Source of the DNA: Trabulsiella odontotermitis
Lineage (GTDB): Bacteria; Pseudomonadota; Gammaproteobacteria; Enterobacterales; Enterobacteriaceae
Assembly: GCF_030053895.1 (NCBI RefSeq)
Contig: NZ_CP125781.1
Span: forward strand, 3,472,001 to 3,536,000
Direction: 5' to 3'
Length of the DNA stretch: 64,000 bases
Shown here: piece by piece, positions 43,681 through 51,641 of the stretch
Position numbering within the stretch: position 1 is the first letter of the stretch
How the letters are laid out: every line of letters begins with the position of its first letter
Program-made: the position numbers and the translations under genes
The notes under the pieces: generated by a model
What the model saw: the letters and a program-made list of their open reading frames with translations, nothing else
Databases searched by the model: none
Told to the model about the DNA's origin: nothing

Positions 43681-44586
43681 CTACAGCGGCCACAACCAGG
43701 CGGCGCCGCGCACGCCGCTGGAATCGCCATGCGCCGCTTTGCGGATCGGCGTTTCGCACTCGCCGCCAAACACCCCGTTTTTCACCAGCCCCGGCACCGT
43801 TTTGTACAGACGATCCACATTACTCATGCCGCCGCCGAGGACAATCACGTCCGGATCGAGAATATTCACTACGTGCGCCAGTGACTTCGCCAGCCGCAGT
43901 TCGTAGCGGCTGAGCGCCAGTTCCGCGACCGGATCCTGTTGCTCCACCAGGTGCATGATTTCATCTCCCTTTAGCGCCTGACCGCTCAGCCGCTGATAAT
44001 CAGTGGCAAACCCGGTACCGGAAATAAAAGTTTCAATGCAACCCTGTTTCCCGCAGTAGCACGGTACTTCCGCGCGGTAACGCAACTCGTCATCGTCCAT
44101 CCACGGCAGCGGATTATGCCCCCACTCGCCCGCCGTGCCGTTGCCGCCGATATGCGAGCGACCGTTGATCGCCACTCCTGCGCCGCAGCCGGTACCAATA
44201 ATCACCGCGTAGACCGTTTGCGCCCCTGCCGCCGCACCGTCCACCGCTTCTGACACCGCCAGGCAGTTGGCGTCGTTTGCCAGACGCACGTCGCGATTGA
44301 GACGCTGGCTGAGATCCTTATCAAATGGTTTCCCGTTAAGCCAGGTCGAATTGGCATTTTTTACCACGCCAGTGTAGGGCGAAATAGAGCCGGGAATGCC
44401 TATGCCGACGGTACCCGGCTGGCCGGTCTCTTTTTCCGCCATCGCCACCAGCGTCGCAATGGTTTCAATGGTCTGATGATAGTCATCACGCGGCGTCGGC
44501 AGGCGATGACGAAATAGCTGTTTCCCCTGGTCGCTGAGTGCCACCACTTCGGTTTTGGTACCGCCTAAATCAATGCCTATACGCAC
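43681..44586 (-). CDS. mak: Fructokinase Mak (ROK family)
   Basis: Cytoplasmic manno(fructo)kinase of 301 residues that phosphorylates fructose and, weakly, mannose. The phosphate-binding motif is RIGIDLGGTKTEV at the N-terminus; the ROK zinc site is visible as CYCGKQGCIETFISG near residue 180, and the catalytic Asp in NDANCLAVSEA. The start is a GTG at 44586, giving MRIGIDLGG; an ATG 24 codons upstream would add unmatched residues and reach towards rdgC. In E. coli araJ lies between mak and sbcC, but it is absent here. Confidence 0.95.
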   Translation of the reverse strand: MRIGIDLGGTKTEVVALSDQGKQLFRHRLPTPRDDYHQTIETIATLVAMAEKETGQPGTVGIGIPGSISPYTGVVKNANSTWLNGKPFDKDLSQRLNRDVRLANDANCLAVSEAVDGAAAGAQTVYAVIIGTGCGAGVAINGRSHIGGNGTAGEWGHNPLPWMDDDELRYRAEVPCYCGKQGCIETFISGTGFATDYQRLSGQALKGDEIMHLVEQQDPVAELALSRYELRLAKSLAHVVNILDPDVIVLGGGMSNVDRLYKTVPGLVKNGVFGGECETPIRKAAHGDSSGVRGAAWLWPL

Positions 44587-44678
44587 AGAACGCTCCCCTG
44601 AATCCGGATTAACAATGCAAGCGTAGCGACAATTCGCTATCATGCCCGCTGGTTTCAAACATTGCCGTGGAAATTAAC

Positions 44679-45593
44679 ATGCTGTGGTTCAAAAATGTAA
44701 TGGTTTACCGTCTCAGCCGCGACATCACGCTGCGTGCTGAAGAGATGGAGAAACAGTTAGCCGGACTGGCATTCACCCCGTGCGGTAGCCAGGATATGGC
44801 AAAAACCGGCTGGGTACCGCCGATGGGTTCACACAACAGTGACGCGCTGACGCACACGGCAAACGGCCAGATAGTCATCTGCGCGCGTAAAGAGGAAAAG
44901 ATCCTCCCTTCGCCGGTGATCAAACAGGCGCTGGAAGCCAAAATCCAGAAACTGGAAGCCGAACAGAGCCGCAAGCTGAAAAAAACCGAAAAAGATTCCC
45001 TGAAAGACGAAGTGCTCCATTCCCTGCTGCCGCGCGCGTTCAGCCGCTTCAGTCAGACGATGATGTGGATTGATACCGTCAACGGGCTGATCATGGTGGA
45101 CTGCGCCAGCGCGAAGAAAGCTGAAGACACGCTCGCCCTGCTGCGTAAAACCCTCGGCTCGCTGCCGGTAGTGCCGCTGTCGCTGGAGAATCCTATCGAA
45201 CTGACGCTGACCGAATGGGTACGTTCCGGTGCGGTCGCCCAGGGGTTCCAGCTGCTGGACGAAGCCGAACTGAAAGCGATGCTGGAAGATGGCGGCGTGA
45301 TCCGCGCGAAAAAACAGGATCTGGTGAGTGATGAAATCGCGGTGCATATCGAGGCCGGGAAAGTGGTGACCAAACTGGCGCTCGACTGGCAGCAGCGCAT
45401 CCAGTTTGTGCTTTGCGACGACGGTTCGCTGAAGCGCCTGAAATTCAGCGATGAACTGCGCGATCAGAACGATGACATCGACCGTGAAGATTACGCCCAA
45501 CGTTTTGATGCAGATTTCATCCTGATGACCGGCGAGCTGGCCGCGTTGATTCAGAATCTGGTGGAAGGCCTGGGCGGCGAAGCCCAGCGCTAA
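44679..45593 (+). CDS. rdgC: Recombination-associated protein RdgC
   Basis: DNA-binding protein of 304 residues that forms a ring dimer around duplex DNA and restrains RecA. The sequence begins MLWFKNVMVYRLSRDI and includes SRFSQTMMWIDTVNGLIMVDCAS and FDADFILMTGELAALI, all family hallmarks. It is one residue longer than E. coli RdgC, with an extra Asn in GSHNSDALTH. The ATG at 44679 is preferred to one four codons upstream on homology. It is divergent from mak and convergent with ppnP. Confidence 0.97.
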   Translation: MLWFKNVMVYRLSRDITLRAEEMEKQLAGLAFTPCGSQDMAKTGWVPPMGSHNSDALTHTANGQIVICARKEEKILPSPVIKQALEAKIQKLEAEQSRKLKKTEKDSLKDEVLHSLLPRAFSRFSQTMMWIDTVNGLIMVDCASAKKAEDTLALLRKTLGSLPVVPLSLENPIELTLTEWVRSGAVAQGFQLLDEAELKAMLEDGGVIRAKKQDLVSDEIAVHIEAGKVVTKLALDWQQRIQFVLCDDGSLKRLKFSDELRDQNDDIDREDYAQRFDADFILMTGELAALIQNLVEGLGGEAQR

Positions 45594-45597
45594 GAAT

Positions 45598-45627
45598 AAT
45601 CCCGGCGCAAGGCCGGGATTTTTTTAT
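45598..45627. terminator. Terminator between rdgC and ppnP
   Basis: AATCCCGGC and GCCGGGATTTTTTT form a strong stem and T run. It overlaps the last codons of convergent ppnP and mainly serves rdgC. Confidence 0.93.
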
Positions 45628-45911
45628 TTCAGATAACGGCAAAGATACGAGGTCGGCTCCGCGACCTGCAGATGAAACTCGCTGTGGCCAGGCACATGGA
45701 ATACCGCTCCGGCTTCATAGGTTTTCCATTCAGTTTCCCCTGGCAACAGCACGCGCAGCGCACCGCTGACCACCGTCATCTCTTCCGGCTCTGCGGTTCC
45801 AAAGGTGTACTCTCCTTCCGCCATCACGCCAACGCTGGCTTTGCCTGTACTGCTGCTGGTAAATCCAATGGATTTCACTTTGCCGGAAAAGTATTCATTA
45901 CTTTGAAGCAT
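45624..45911 (-). CDS. ppnP: Pyrimidine/purine nucleoside phosphorylase
   Basis: Small cupin-fold enzyme of 95 residues (formerly yaiE) that splits nucleosides with phosphate to give bases and ribose 1-phosphate. Conserved stretches are MLQSNEYFSGKVKSIGF, EGEYTFGTAEPEEMTVVSGAL and FHVPGHSEFHLQVAEPTSYLC. Length is one residue above the usual 94. It lies downstream of aroM on the same strand with a 75-base gap. Confidence 0.95.
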   Translation of the reverse strand: MLQSNEYFSGKVKSIGFTSSSTGKASVGVMAEGEYTFGTAEPEEMTVVSGALRVLLPGETEWKTYEAGAVFHVPGHSEFHLQVAEPTSYLCRYLK

Positions 45912-45986
45912 AAACTGGCCCTTATCGCTTAAGTTAAGCTTTCAATATAGGGGTCAGCGTGAAGGGCTGTCACGCAAAAAAACGCG

Positions 45987-46664
45987 TTACACCAGCAGCT
46001 CAGCGGCCAGGCGCGCCACCAGGATATTTGACAACAATACCGGGACATCCAGCTTCTTTTGCAGCAGATCGCGATGCTTCTGGCTATAACCGAGACAATC
46101 CAGCATCAGCACATCCGCGCCGCTGTCAAGTAATTCGCGCCCGGCATCCACCAGTTGCGCATCGGTATGCCGCATCGGGTCCGCCAGCGCAAAACGGGGC
46201 GGGTTTTCCAGCACCTGCCATTTCTGTTGTTGCGAGGGGATCAGCTCTTTTAACGGCACGAGCACCCCGACGTGATGACCATCGACGATCGACGCCACCA
46301 GCGGCGGAATAATCCGCAACGGCTCCAGCAGGATGGCATTGCGCGCGACGAGACTGGTAATCGGTGCGGTGCTCATAAACAGGATCACATCATAATGCTG
46401 CTGATCTAAAACCTCGATAACGGCCTGCAGGTCGCGCGCCACTTTGGCTTTTGACACGTAAACTCTTTCGTTGTCGTTCAGTAACGACACGATCATCTCT
46501 TCGCCGGGCTCAGCGCCATAATCTTCCATCACCTCTTCACGGGTCATTTTGCCAAGCAGGCTGATATGAGTGATTTGATCTTCCCTGATATTCTCGGTCA
46601 GATAGGGTAATGCCTCATTGACTGGCACGACACCAATAGTAAGAATCGCCAGGCTTGCACTCAT
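45987..46664 (-). CDS. aroM: AroM family protein
   Basis: A 225-residue cytoplasmic protein of unknown biochemical role, expressed with aroL in E. coli. It starts MSASLAILTIGVVPVNEALPYL and contains MLDCLGYSQKHRDLLQKKLDVPVLLSN, family hallmarks; the fold resembles Asp/Glu racemases. It shares less identity with E. coli than its neighbours do (my estimate from reading). In E. coli yaiA sits between aroL and aroM; here that gene is missing and a 375-base noncoding gap replaces it, so aroM may have its own promoter. Confidence 0.92.
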   Translation of the reverse strand: MSASLAILTIGVVPVNEALPYLTENIREDQITHISLLGKMTREEVMEDYGAEPGEEMIVSLLNDNERVYVSKAKVARDLQAVIEVLDQQHYDVILFMSTAPITSLVARNAILLEPLRIIPPLVASIVDGHHVGVLVPLKELIPSQQQKWQVLENPPRFALADPMRHTDAQLVDAGRELLDSGADVLMLDCLGYSQKHRDLLQKKLDVPVLLSNILVARLAAELLV

Positions 46665-47039
46665 GTTATGTACCTTTCTTTCAGACTGCGTCCGCCCTGG
46701 CAGAGCACAGTCTTTCCACTGCTTTTGATACAGGCTTACGACAGATATCCGCCTTTTTTCTGGTTATGAAAAGAACCGTTCAAAAGCGTAGCATCTCCAC
46801 TGGCCATCGAAATGTAAAGATTCCAAATGATTCCAAAACTCACCTGAAATATCCTGAGCTTAACCTCTCATTAACACTTTCGATTAATGAAAAGTGTGAT
46901 TCACCGCGTATCAGGCATATTTCGGCGTGCAGGAAAAGCACAAATGGCGCAATTTTTGCTCGTTCAGGACAAATCACAGTAAGAAAAGAAAAGGAATCAG
47001 CAGCAAGCTAGCCCCGTCACTACGGGGCCATGACGGAGA
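46665..47039. other. Intergenic region aroM-aroL (about 375 bases) without yaiA
   Basis: The region is A+T rich in its middle and has no frame resembling YaiA on either strand. It contains a short GC palindrome after aroL (47011-47028) and, on the minus strand, TTTACA near 46830 as a possible -35 for aroM. No RNA gene is recognised. Confidence 0.7.
47011..47028. terminator. Short palindrome after aroL
   Basis: GCCCCGT and ACGGGGC pair with a four-base loop 12 bases beyond the aroL stop. It lacks a T run, so termination is uncertain. Confidence 0.5.
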
Positions 47040-47564
47040 TCAGCTGGCGCGAGCAACCTGTAATGCGATCAGGATTTCCCGAACCACCTGCTCCGGAGAG
47101 CCGCTGGCATCGACCACATGATGCGCAGTCTGGCGATAGAGCGCGTCACGCTGCGCCAGCACTTCATGCACCTCTTCACTGATCGGTTTGCCGGTCAATG
47201 TCGGGCGCTGCGCCTCTTCCGGGAAGGCTTCCAGCCGTTCCGCCAGCACGGAAACCGGCGCATTCAGGTAGATCACCACACCATGGCTGCGCATAAAATC
47301 GCAGTTCACAGGAGAAAGAATGATTCCGCCGCCGGTGGCGATCACCGTTGCGGGCTGCGTGACCGACTGCAGCGTCGCCGTTTCATGTGCGCGAAAGGCT
47401 GACCAGCCCTCTTGCTCAACAATCTCGGCGACAGACCGCTGCGCCTTCGCCTGTAATACCTGGTCGGTGTCGATAAAGGTATAACCGCAGGCGCGGGTCA
47501 GCGCCTCACCAACGGTCGTTTTCCCGCAACCGCGGGCACCGATCAGAAATATAGGTTGTGTCAT
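47040..47564 (-). CDS. aroL: Shikimate kinase II
   Basis: Phosphorylates shikimate in aromatic amino-acid synthesis. The 174-residue protein has the Walker A motif GARGCGKTT (residues 9-17), DTDQ in the second motif, the shikimate-binding FRAHETATL and ATGGGIIL, and the lid RPTLTGKP. The start at 47564 (MTQPIFLIGARG) fits the family; an ATG 25 codons upstream lies in the leader. TYR R boxes upstream indicate TyrR control, as in E. coli. Confidence 0.97.
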   Translation of the reverse strand: MTQPIFLIGARGCGKTTVGEALTRACGYTFIDTDQVLQAKAQRSVAEIVEQEGWSAFRAHETATLQSVTQPATVIATGGGIILSPVNCDFMRSHGVVIYLNAPVSVLAERLEAFPEEAQRPTLTGKPISEEVHEVLAQRDALYRQTAHHVVDASGSPEQVVREILIALQVARAS

Positions 47565-47646
47565 AACCTGGGGATCCCCCTGGTAGCGCAAAGCGCGGGA
47601 TGGTCGTTCAAAGAAAAAAGTACCATTGGACGAATACATGTCTACG

Positions 47647-47664
47647 TGTAAAATTAATTTTACA
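47647..47664 (-). promoter_or_regulatory. Perfect TYR R box upstream of aroL
   Basis: TGTAAA-N6-TTTACA is an exact match to the symmetrical TyrR consensus. It lies 83 bases before the aroL ATG, downstream of the predicted transcription start. Confidence 0.85.
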
Positions 47665-47697
47665 GATTCATGTTAACACGTTCACTAATAAGGGCTG

Positions 47698-47739
47698 TTT
47701 ATAGCCCAAAACCCGCGAAAGTGTAAACATTTCAGGTCA
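47698..47739 (-). promoter_or_regulatory. Predicted aroL promoter with a second, weaker TYR R box
   Basis: On the minus strand TTTACA (47727-47722) and TATAAA (47703-47698) are 18 bases apart. TGTAAACATTTCAGGTCA (47722-47739, plus strand) has one good and one poor TYR R half-site and covers the -35, consistent with repression by TyrR hexamers. Confidence 0.6.
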
Positions 47740-47818
47740 ATTTATGTTTCGCCAACATTACATGAAAGCGTCAGCTTTTGACAAGCCTTATGACCCTGAC
47801 GCCAGTGCCAGACGGTGA

Positions 47819-48277
47819 TTAATCCTGCTGACGTTTAACGCTAAGTAGCCACTTCTCAAGCTCGGCGGCAAACTGCTGCCGGTCGCGTTGCGATAAGCTG
47901 TCCGGACCGCCCGTCTGAATACCACTGGCGCGGAGTGTGTCCATAAAATCACGCATCGTCAACCGTTCGCGGATCGTCGCTTCGCTGTAACGCTCACCGC
48001 GTGGATTAAGCGCCACGCCGCCTTTTGCCAGCACTTCCGCCGCCAGCGGAATATCCGCGGTGACCACCAGATCGCCGGGCTGGCAGAGCCGCACAATTTC
48101 GTTATCCGCGACGTCGAACCCGGCGGGCACCCGCAGTGTCCTGATAACGCGCGACGGCGGCACCCGCAAATTCTGGTTCGCCACCAGCGTAAGCGGGATT
48201 TGCGTCCGCTCGGCCGCACGAAAAAGAATATCTTTGATGACGTTCGGACATGCGTCCGCATCCACCCAAATAGCCAT
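47819..48277 (-). CDS. yaiI: YaiI/YqxD family protein (DUF188)
   Basis: A 152-residue cytoplasmic protein of the UPF0178 family with a PIN-like fold; function is not known. It begins MAIWVDADACPNVIKDILFRAAER, where the Asp residues resemble a metal site, and contains NPRGERYSEATIRERLTMRDFMDTLR and GGPDSLSQRDRQQFAAELEKWL. Length and ends match E. coli YaiI. It is divergent from proC. Confidence 0.94.
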   Translation of the reverse strand: MAIWVDADACPNVIKDILFRAAERTQIPLTLVANQNLRVPPSRVIRTLRVPAGFDVADNEIVRLCQPGDLVVTADIPLAAEVLAKGGVALNPRGERYSEATIRERLTMRDFMDTLRASGIQTGGPDSLSQRDRQQFAAELEKWLLSVKRQQD

Positions 48278-48387
48278 TGTGACTCCTGAAGATCCTGTCA
48301 GCGGGCTATTATCTCGTGCTTTTCCCGCCAGAGATAGTCACAAGATGTTAAGCTATATCGCTATAAAACGAGCTGAGGGAGAACGTG

Positions 48388-49197
48388 ATGGAGAAAAAGA
48401 TCGGTTTTATCGGCTGCGGCAATATGGGCAAAGCCATTCTCGGTGGGCTTATCGCCAGCGGGCAGGTGATGCCAGGGCAGATTTGGGTGTATACCCCATC
48501 GCCGGACAAAGTGGCCGCCCTGCATGATGAGTTCGGGGTCAACGCCGCGCAGAGTGCTCAGGAGGTCGCGCAGATCGCGGACATCGTCTTTGGCGCCGTA
48601 AAACCGGGCATCATGGTCAAAGTACTGAGTGATATCGCCTCCAGCCTGAATAAAGATTCCCTCGTCGTCTCCATCGCGGCAGGCGTCACGCTTGAACAAC
48701 TCGCCCGTGCGCTGGGTCATGATCGCAAAATCGTCCGCGCAATGCCGAATACCCCGTCGTTGGTGAACGCTGGCATGACGTCGGTGACGCCAAACGCACT
48801 GGTCACGCCGGAAGATACCGCCGATGTGCTGAACATTTTCCGCTGCTTCGGCGAAGCGGAAGTGATTGCCGAACCGATGATCCACCCGGTCGTCGGCGTC
48901 AGCGGCTCCGCACCGGCGTACGTTTTCATGTTTATTGAAGCGATGGCCGATGCCGCCGTGCTGGGTGGCATGCCACGCGCGCAGGCCTATAAATTCGCCG
49001 CGCAGGCAGTAATGGGCTCCGCCAAAATGGTGCTCGAGACAGGAAAACACCCGGGCGAACTGAAAGACATGGTGTGCTCGCCTGCAGGTACAACCATCGA
49101 AGCCGTACGCGTTCTGGAAGAGCGAGGTTTCCGCGCCGCAGTAATTGAAGCGATGGTGAAATGCATGGAAAAATCGGAACAGCTGAGCAAATCCTGA
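48388..49197 (+). CDS. proC: Pyrroline-5-carboxylate reductase
   Basis: Last enzyme of proline synthesis, reducing pyrroline-5-carboxylate with NADPH. The 269-residue protein has the Rossmann motif IGFIGCGNMGKAILGG at its start, AMPNTPSLVNAGMT, and the C-terminal signature GMPRAQAYKFAAQAVMGSAKM. The ATG at 48388 follows GAGGGAGAACGT; a GTG immediately before it is in frame but not needed. In E. coli and Salmonella dgcC/adrA separates proC from psiF; here psiF follows directly in convergent orientation. Confidence 0.98.
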   Translation: MEKKIGFIGCGNMGKAILGGLIASGQVMPGQIWVYTPSPDKVAALHDEFGVNAAQSAQEVAQIADIVFGAVKPGIMVKVLSDIASSLNKDSLVVSIAAGVTLEQLARALGHDRKIVRAMPNTPSLVNAGMTSVTPNALVTPEDTADVLNIFRCFGEAEVIAEPMIHPVVGVSGSAPAYVFMFIEAMADAAVLGGMPRAQAYKFAAQAVMGSAKMVLETGKHPGELKDMVCSPAGTTIEAVRVLEERGFRAAVIEAMVKCMEKSEQLSKS

Positions 49198-49206
49198 TGG
49201 GATAAA

Positions 49207-49243
49207 CACGTCGGGTGCGATGTCACACCGCTCACCCGACGTG
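49207..49243. terminator. Hairpin between proC and psiF
   Basis: CACGTCGGGTG and CACCCGACGTG form an eleven-pair stem between the two convergent genes. T runs are weak on both sides; it may be a bidirectional terminator or REP-like element. Confidence 0.7.
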
Positions 49244-49250
49244 ATAAGGA

Positions 49251-49571
49251 TTAACCCTGTTTCTTCAGGCAGGCGCTCATAAACTTACTGCGATCGTCCC
49301 CTTTGAGTGACTGCTGCGTCGCCTGTGAGTTGCATTCACGCATTTTCTGCTGCTGCGGCGTCAGGCTTTTCTCGTTTGACGCCGACGCGCCGTTCTTCAG
49401 GCAATCACTCATATAGGTTTTCCGCGCATCGCCTTTCAGCGTTTTTGCGGTCGCCTGCTGGTTGCAGGTAGCCATTCTCTGCTGCTGTGGCGTTAAGGTT
49501 TTCTCCGCCGCATTCACCGTCGTCATCACTACCATGCCAAAGAGCAACGTCACCAGTAATGTCATTTTCAT
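49251..49571 (-). CDS. psiF: Phosphate-starvation-inducible protein PsiF
   Basis: Small exported protein of 106 residues with a signal peptide (MKMTLLVTLLFGMVVMTTVNA). The mature part is a tandem duplication: LTPQQQRMATCNQQATAKTL and LTPQQQKMRECNSQATQQSL each start a PsiF repeat, and each repeat has two cysteines (CNxQAT and MSxCLK), suggesting two disulfides in the periplasm. Function is unknown; it is PhoB-controlled in E. coli. Here a strong terminator separates it from phoA. Confidence 0.96.
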   Translation of the reverse strand: MKMTLLVTLLFGMVVMTTVNAAEKTLTPQQQRMATCNQQATAKTLKGDARKTYMSDCLKNGASASNEKSLTPQQQKMRECNSQATQQSLKGDDRSKFMSACLKKQG

Positions 49572-49619
49572 CGGACAATCCTTCTGAGAGTTATTCCCTG
49601 TAAGTCTGGTCGGTTACGG

Positions 49620-49657
49620 CAAAAAAACCACCCGGCAGCGCGTTTTCACTGCCGGGT
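49620..49657 (-). terminator. Terminator after phoA
   Basis: On the minus strand CCCGGCAG and CTGCCGGG pair, followed by TGGTTTTTTT. It falls between phoA and psiF, so only read-through would reach psiF. Confidence 0.9.
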
Positions 49658-49663
49658 TTTCCA

Positions 49664-51094
49664 TTATTTCAGTGCCAGCGCTTCTTTCATGGTGTAGAAA
49701 AGGTCGGTCTGATCGGTCAAGCCAATGACATTCGCGGCATGCGGACCATAAGCAGCGATGCGAAGCTGCGCACCGGTATGCTCCATGGACTCTTCTTCAG
49801 AGTTGCCGTAGGTCATTGCCATGACTGCGCCATCTTTGGTGTTCAGCGCTTGCGACAGGCCTGGCGCTTTGGTGTCCGCCGGGATGATCTGGCTGGCGTG
49901 TGCATGATCAGCGGTGACGATGACCAGCGTGTTGCCGTCTTTTTTGGCAAACTCCAGCGCCTTTTGCACAGCTTCGTCCAGGTCTACCGTTTCGCCAATC
50001 TGACCACACGGATTTGCCGCGTGATCCTGCTTGTCGATGGATGCACCTTCAACCTGCAGGAAGAAGCCTTTCTCGCCGTTGCTGAGCAGGGAAATGGCCT
50101 TTTCAGTCATTTGCGCCAGCGTCGGTACGCTCGCGTCACGTTTCGGATTCGGCGTACAGGTCACAGCCGGTTTGTCGATATTGCCATGGAATGAGGCTTT
50201 CGGTCCTTCCCAGCGCACCGGCATGTTACCGTCGGCGAACAACCCCAGCAGCGGTTTATCCTGATTAGCTTCGGTGATGGCAGCCAGTGAGCTTGCATCG
50301 CTGACTAACTGGTAGCCTCGCGCCTGGGCCTGCTCGCGCAGCGTTTTGCCCTGCCATTCGCCGGCAATCGCCGTTTCGGCGAAGGTTTTCGCGCCGCCGC
50401 CCAGAGTGACGTCTGCACGCGCATTCAGCAGTTGTTCGGTAATCGAGCCTTTACCGCCTTTTTCCAGCGCGTTGGTCGGACACTGCTCACTGGTCACGCC
50501 CGGACCGTAACATTTGCGCGACGTGACATGCGAAACCAGTGCCGCAGGTGTCGCATCCTGCAATTCTGCCGTAGAGACGTTACCGGTTTTTAAACCCGCC
50601 GCTTTTGCCATTTCAAGAATCGTGGGGTGGTCTTTTTCGTGAATATCCACACCCAGCGCGCCGTTATAAGTTTTCACCCCGGTGCTCCATGCAGTGGCGG
50701 AAGCGGCGGAGTCCGTGACGTAATCCGGTTTGCCCGTTTTCTTATCTAATGCGTAATGCGTATATTGACCAGTGAGAGGTAATGCATCAATCCCTTTAAA
50801 ATAACCGCCAGCCCCTTCGGCATAATTTCGGGCGGCTGTAATTTCTGAATCACCCATACCGTCGCCAATCAGCAGAATAATATTCTTTGCCTGACCGCTG
50901 TTAATTGAAGCGCGGATCGCTTCGGTCTGGTCAGCAGATAAACGACGGGCTCCACCAGGCGTAGTGATATCCCCCTGCGCAGCACGGTTATCCAGCACGG
51001 CCGTTGATGTCGTTTCGGCACCAATAACCGGAGCGGTAAGCAGAGGTAATAATGCGATGAATATTGCGCTGTATCTCACTTTTATCTTCTCCAT
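49664..51094 (-). CDS. phoA: Alkaline phosphatase
   Basis: Periplasmic homodimeric phosphomonoesterase that frees phosphate from organic esters under starvation. The 476-residue precursor has a signal peptide (residues 1-26, hydrophobic core YSAIFIALLPLLTAPVIG). The catalytic Ser is in DYVTDSAASATAWSTG; metal ligands are in IGDGMGDSE, VEGASIDKQDHAANPCG and VTADHAHASQI. The four disulfide cysteines (SRKCYGP/EQCPTN and VTCTPN/NPCGQ) are present. The N-terminal 40 residues differ from E. coli, the rest is close. Preceded by a Pho box. Confidence 0.97.
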   Translation of the reverse strand: MEKIKVRYSAIFIALLPLLTAPVIGAETTSTAVLDNRAAQGDITTPGGARRLSADQTEAIRASINSGQAKNIILLIGDGMGDSEITAARNYAEGAGGYFKGIDALPLTGQYTHYALDKKTGKPDYVTDSAASATAWSTGVKTYNGALGVDIHEKDHPTILEMAKAAGLKTGNVSTAELQDATPAALVSHVTSRKCYGPGVTSEQCPTNALEKGGKGSITEQLLNARADVTLGGGAKTFAETAIAGEWQGKTLREQAQARGYQLVSDASSLAAITEANQDKPLLGLFADGNMPVRWEGPKASFHGNIDKPAVTCTPNPKRDASVPTLAQMTEKAISLLSNGEKGFFLQVEGASIDKQDHAANPCGQIGETVDLDEAVQKALEFAKKDGNTLVIVTADHAHASQIIPADTKAPGLSQALNTKDGAVMAMTYGNSEEESMEHTGAQLRIAAYGPHAANVIGLTDQTDLFYTMKEALALK

Positions 51095-51123
51095 GTAATA
51101 AATACTTTTAAAAACAAGGAGAC

Positions 51124-51155
51124 TTTATAAAAGGCAGATGACACTCTTATGACAG
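51124..51155 (-). promoter_or_regulatory. Pho box and -10 of the phoA promoter
   Basis: On the minus strand CTGTCATAAGAGTGTCAT (51155-51138) matches both Pho-box repeats; TATAAA (51129-51124) follows as the -10, 30 bases before the phoA ATG. Confidence 0.88.
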
Positions 51156-51179
51156 CATCCGCCACGTCAGCGCGGCGCG

Positions 51180-51440
51180 TTAGCTACGCGGATGCCTTAA
51201 CAACTTATTTAGATATTGCCTTAATATTTCCATATCACGCTCAGGAACATAGGGCCTGGGATCGGCTTGATCCAGCGCGGATTCGACATCGGTAACCAGC
51301 GCATCGAATTGCTTCTTTTCCATATGCCGGAGCAGCGCGGTCATGACTATTTCCAGCGCCTCAACCTGGGCGGTCAACTCTTTCGCTTCCTCTTCTTTTT
51401 CTGCAAGCTTCACCAACAACTCTGCAATAAGATTTTTCAT
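51180..51440 (-). CDS. iraP: Anti-adaptor protein IraP
   Basis: Binds the adaptor RssB and so stabilises sigma-S, chiefly during phosphate starvation. The 86-residue protein starts MKNLIAELLVKLAEKEEEAKELTAQVEALEIVMTALLRHM (one long helix, shown here only as evidence of the family) and ends LLRHPRS. The N-terminal helix is close to E. coli, the rest more divergent. It lies just upstream of the phoA promoter on the same strand. In this window an MFS gene, not ddlA, is its upstream neighbour. Its own promoter would lie within 51441-51640. Confidence 0.92.
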   Translation of the reverse strand: MKNLIAELLVKLAEKEEEAKELTAQVEALEIVMTALLRHMEKKQFDALVTDVESALDQADPRPYVPERDMEILRQYLNKLLRHPRS

Positions 51441-51641
51441 GGTGCTATTTCCTTTTCAGAGGGATTTCGACATTAACACAGTTTTTCGAATATGCCTGAT
51501 AAAAGTCGCATCTATTTTGCATGAAATAGAAAAAATGTCAGATGAAAACAATAGCGAAACGTTTCTATGGCAACGGATAATCATCGAACGTCGATTTTAT
51601 TCGTTGATATTATAAGGAAATGGTTTACGACAGAGTAAGTA

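Noticed and set aside
48361..49209. A 282-codon minus-strand frame over proC
   Set aside because: Antisense shadow of proC; no ribosome site, no recognisable domain.
51343..51615. A 90-codon plus-strand frame over the iraP 5' region
   Set aside because: Opposes iraP, lacks a ribosome site and has no family resemblance; iraP explains the conservation.
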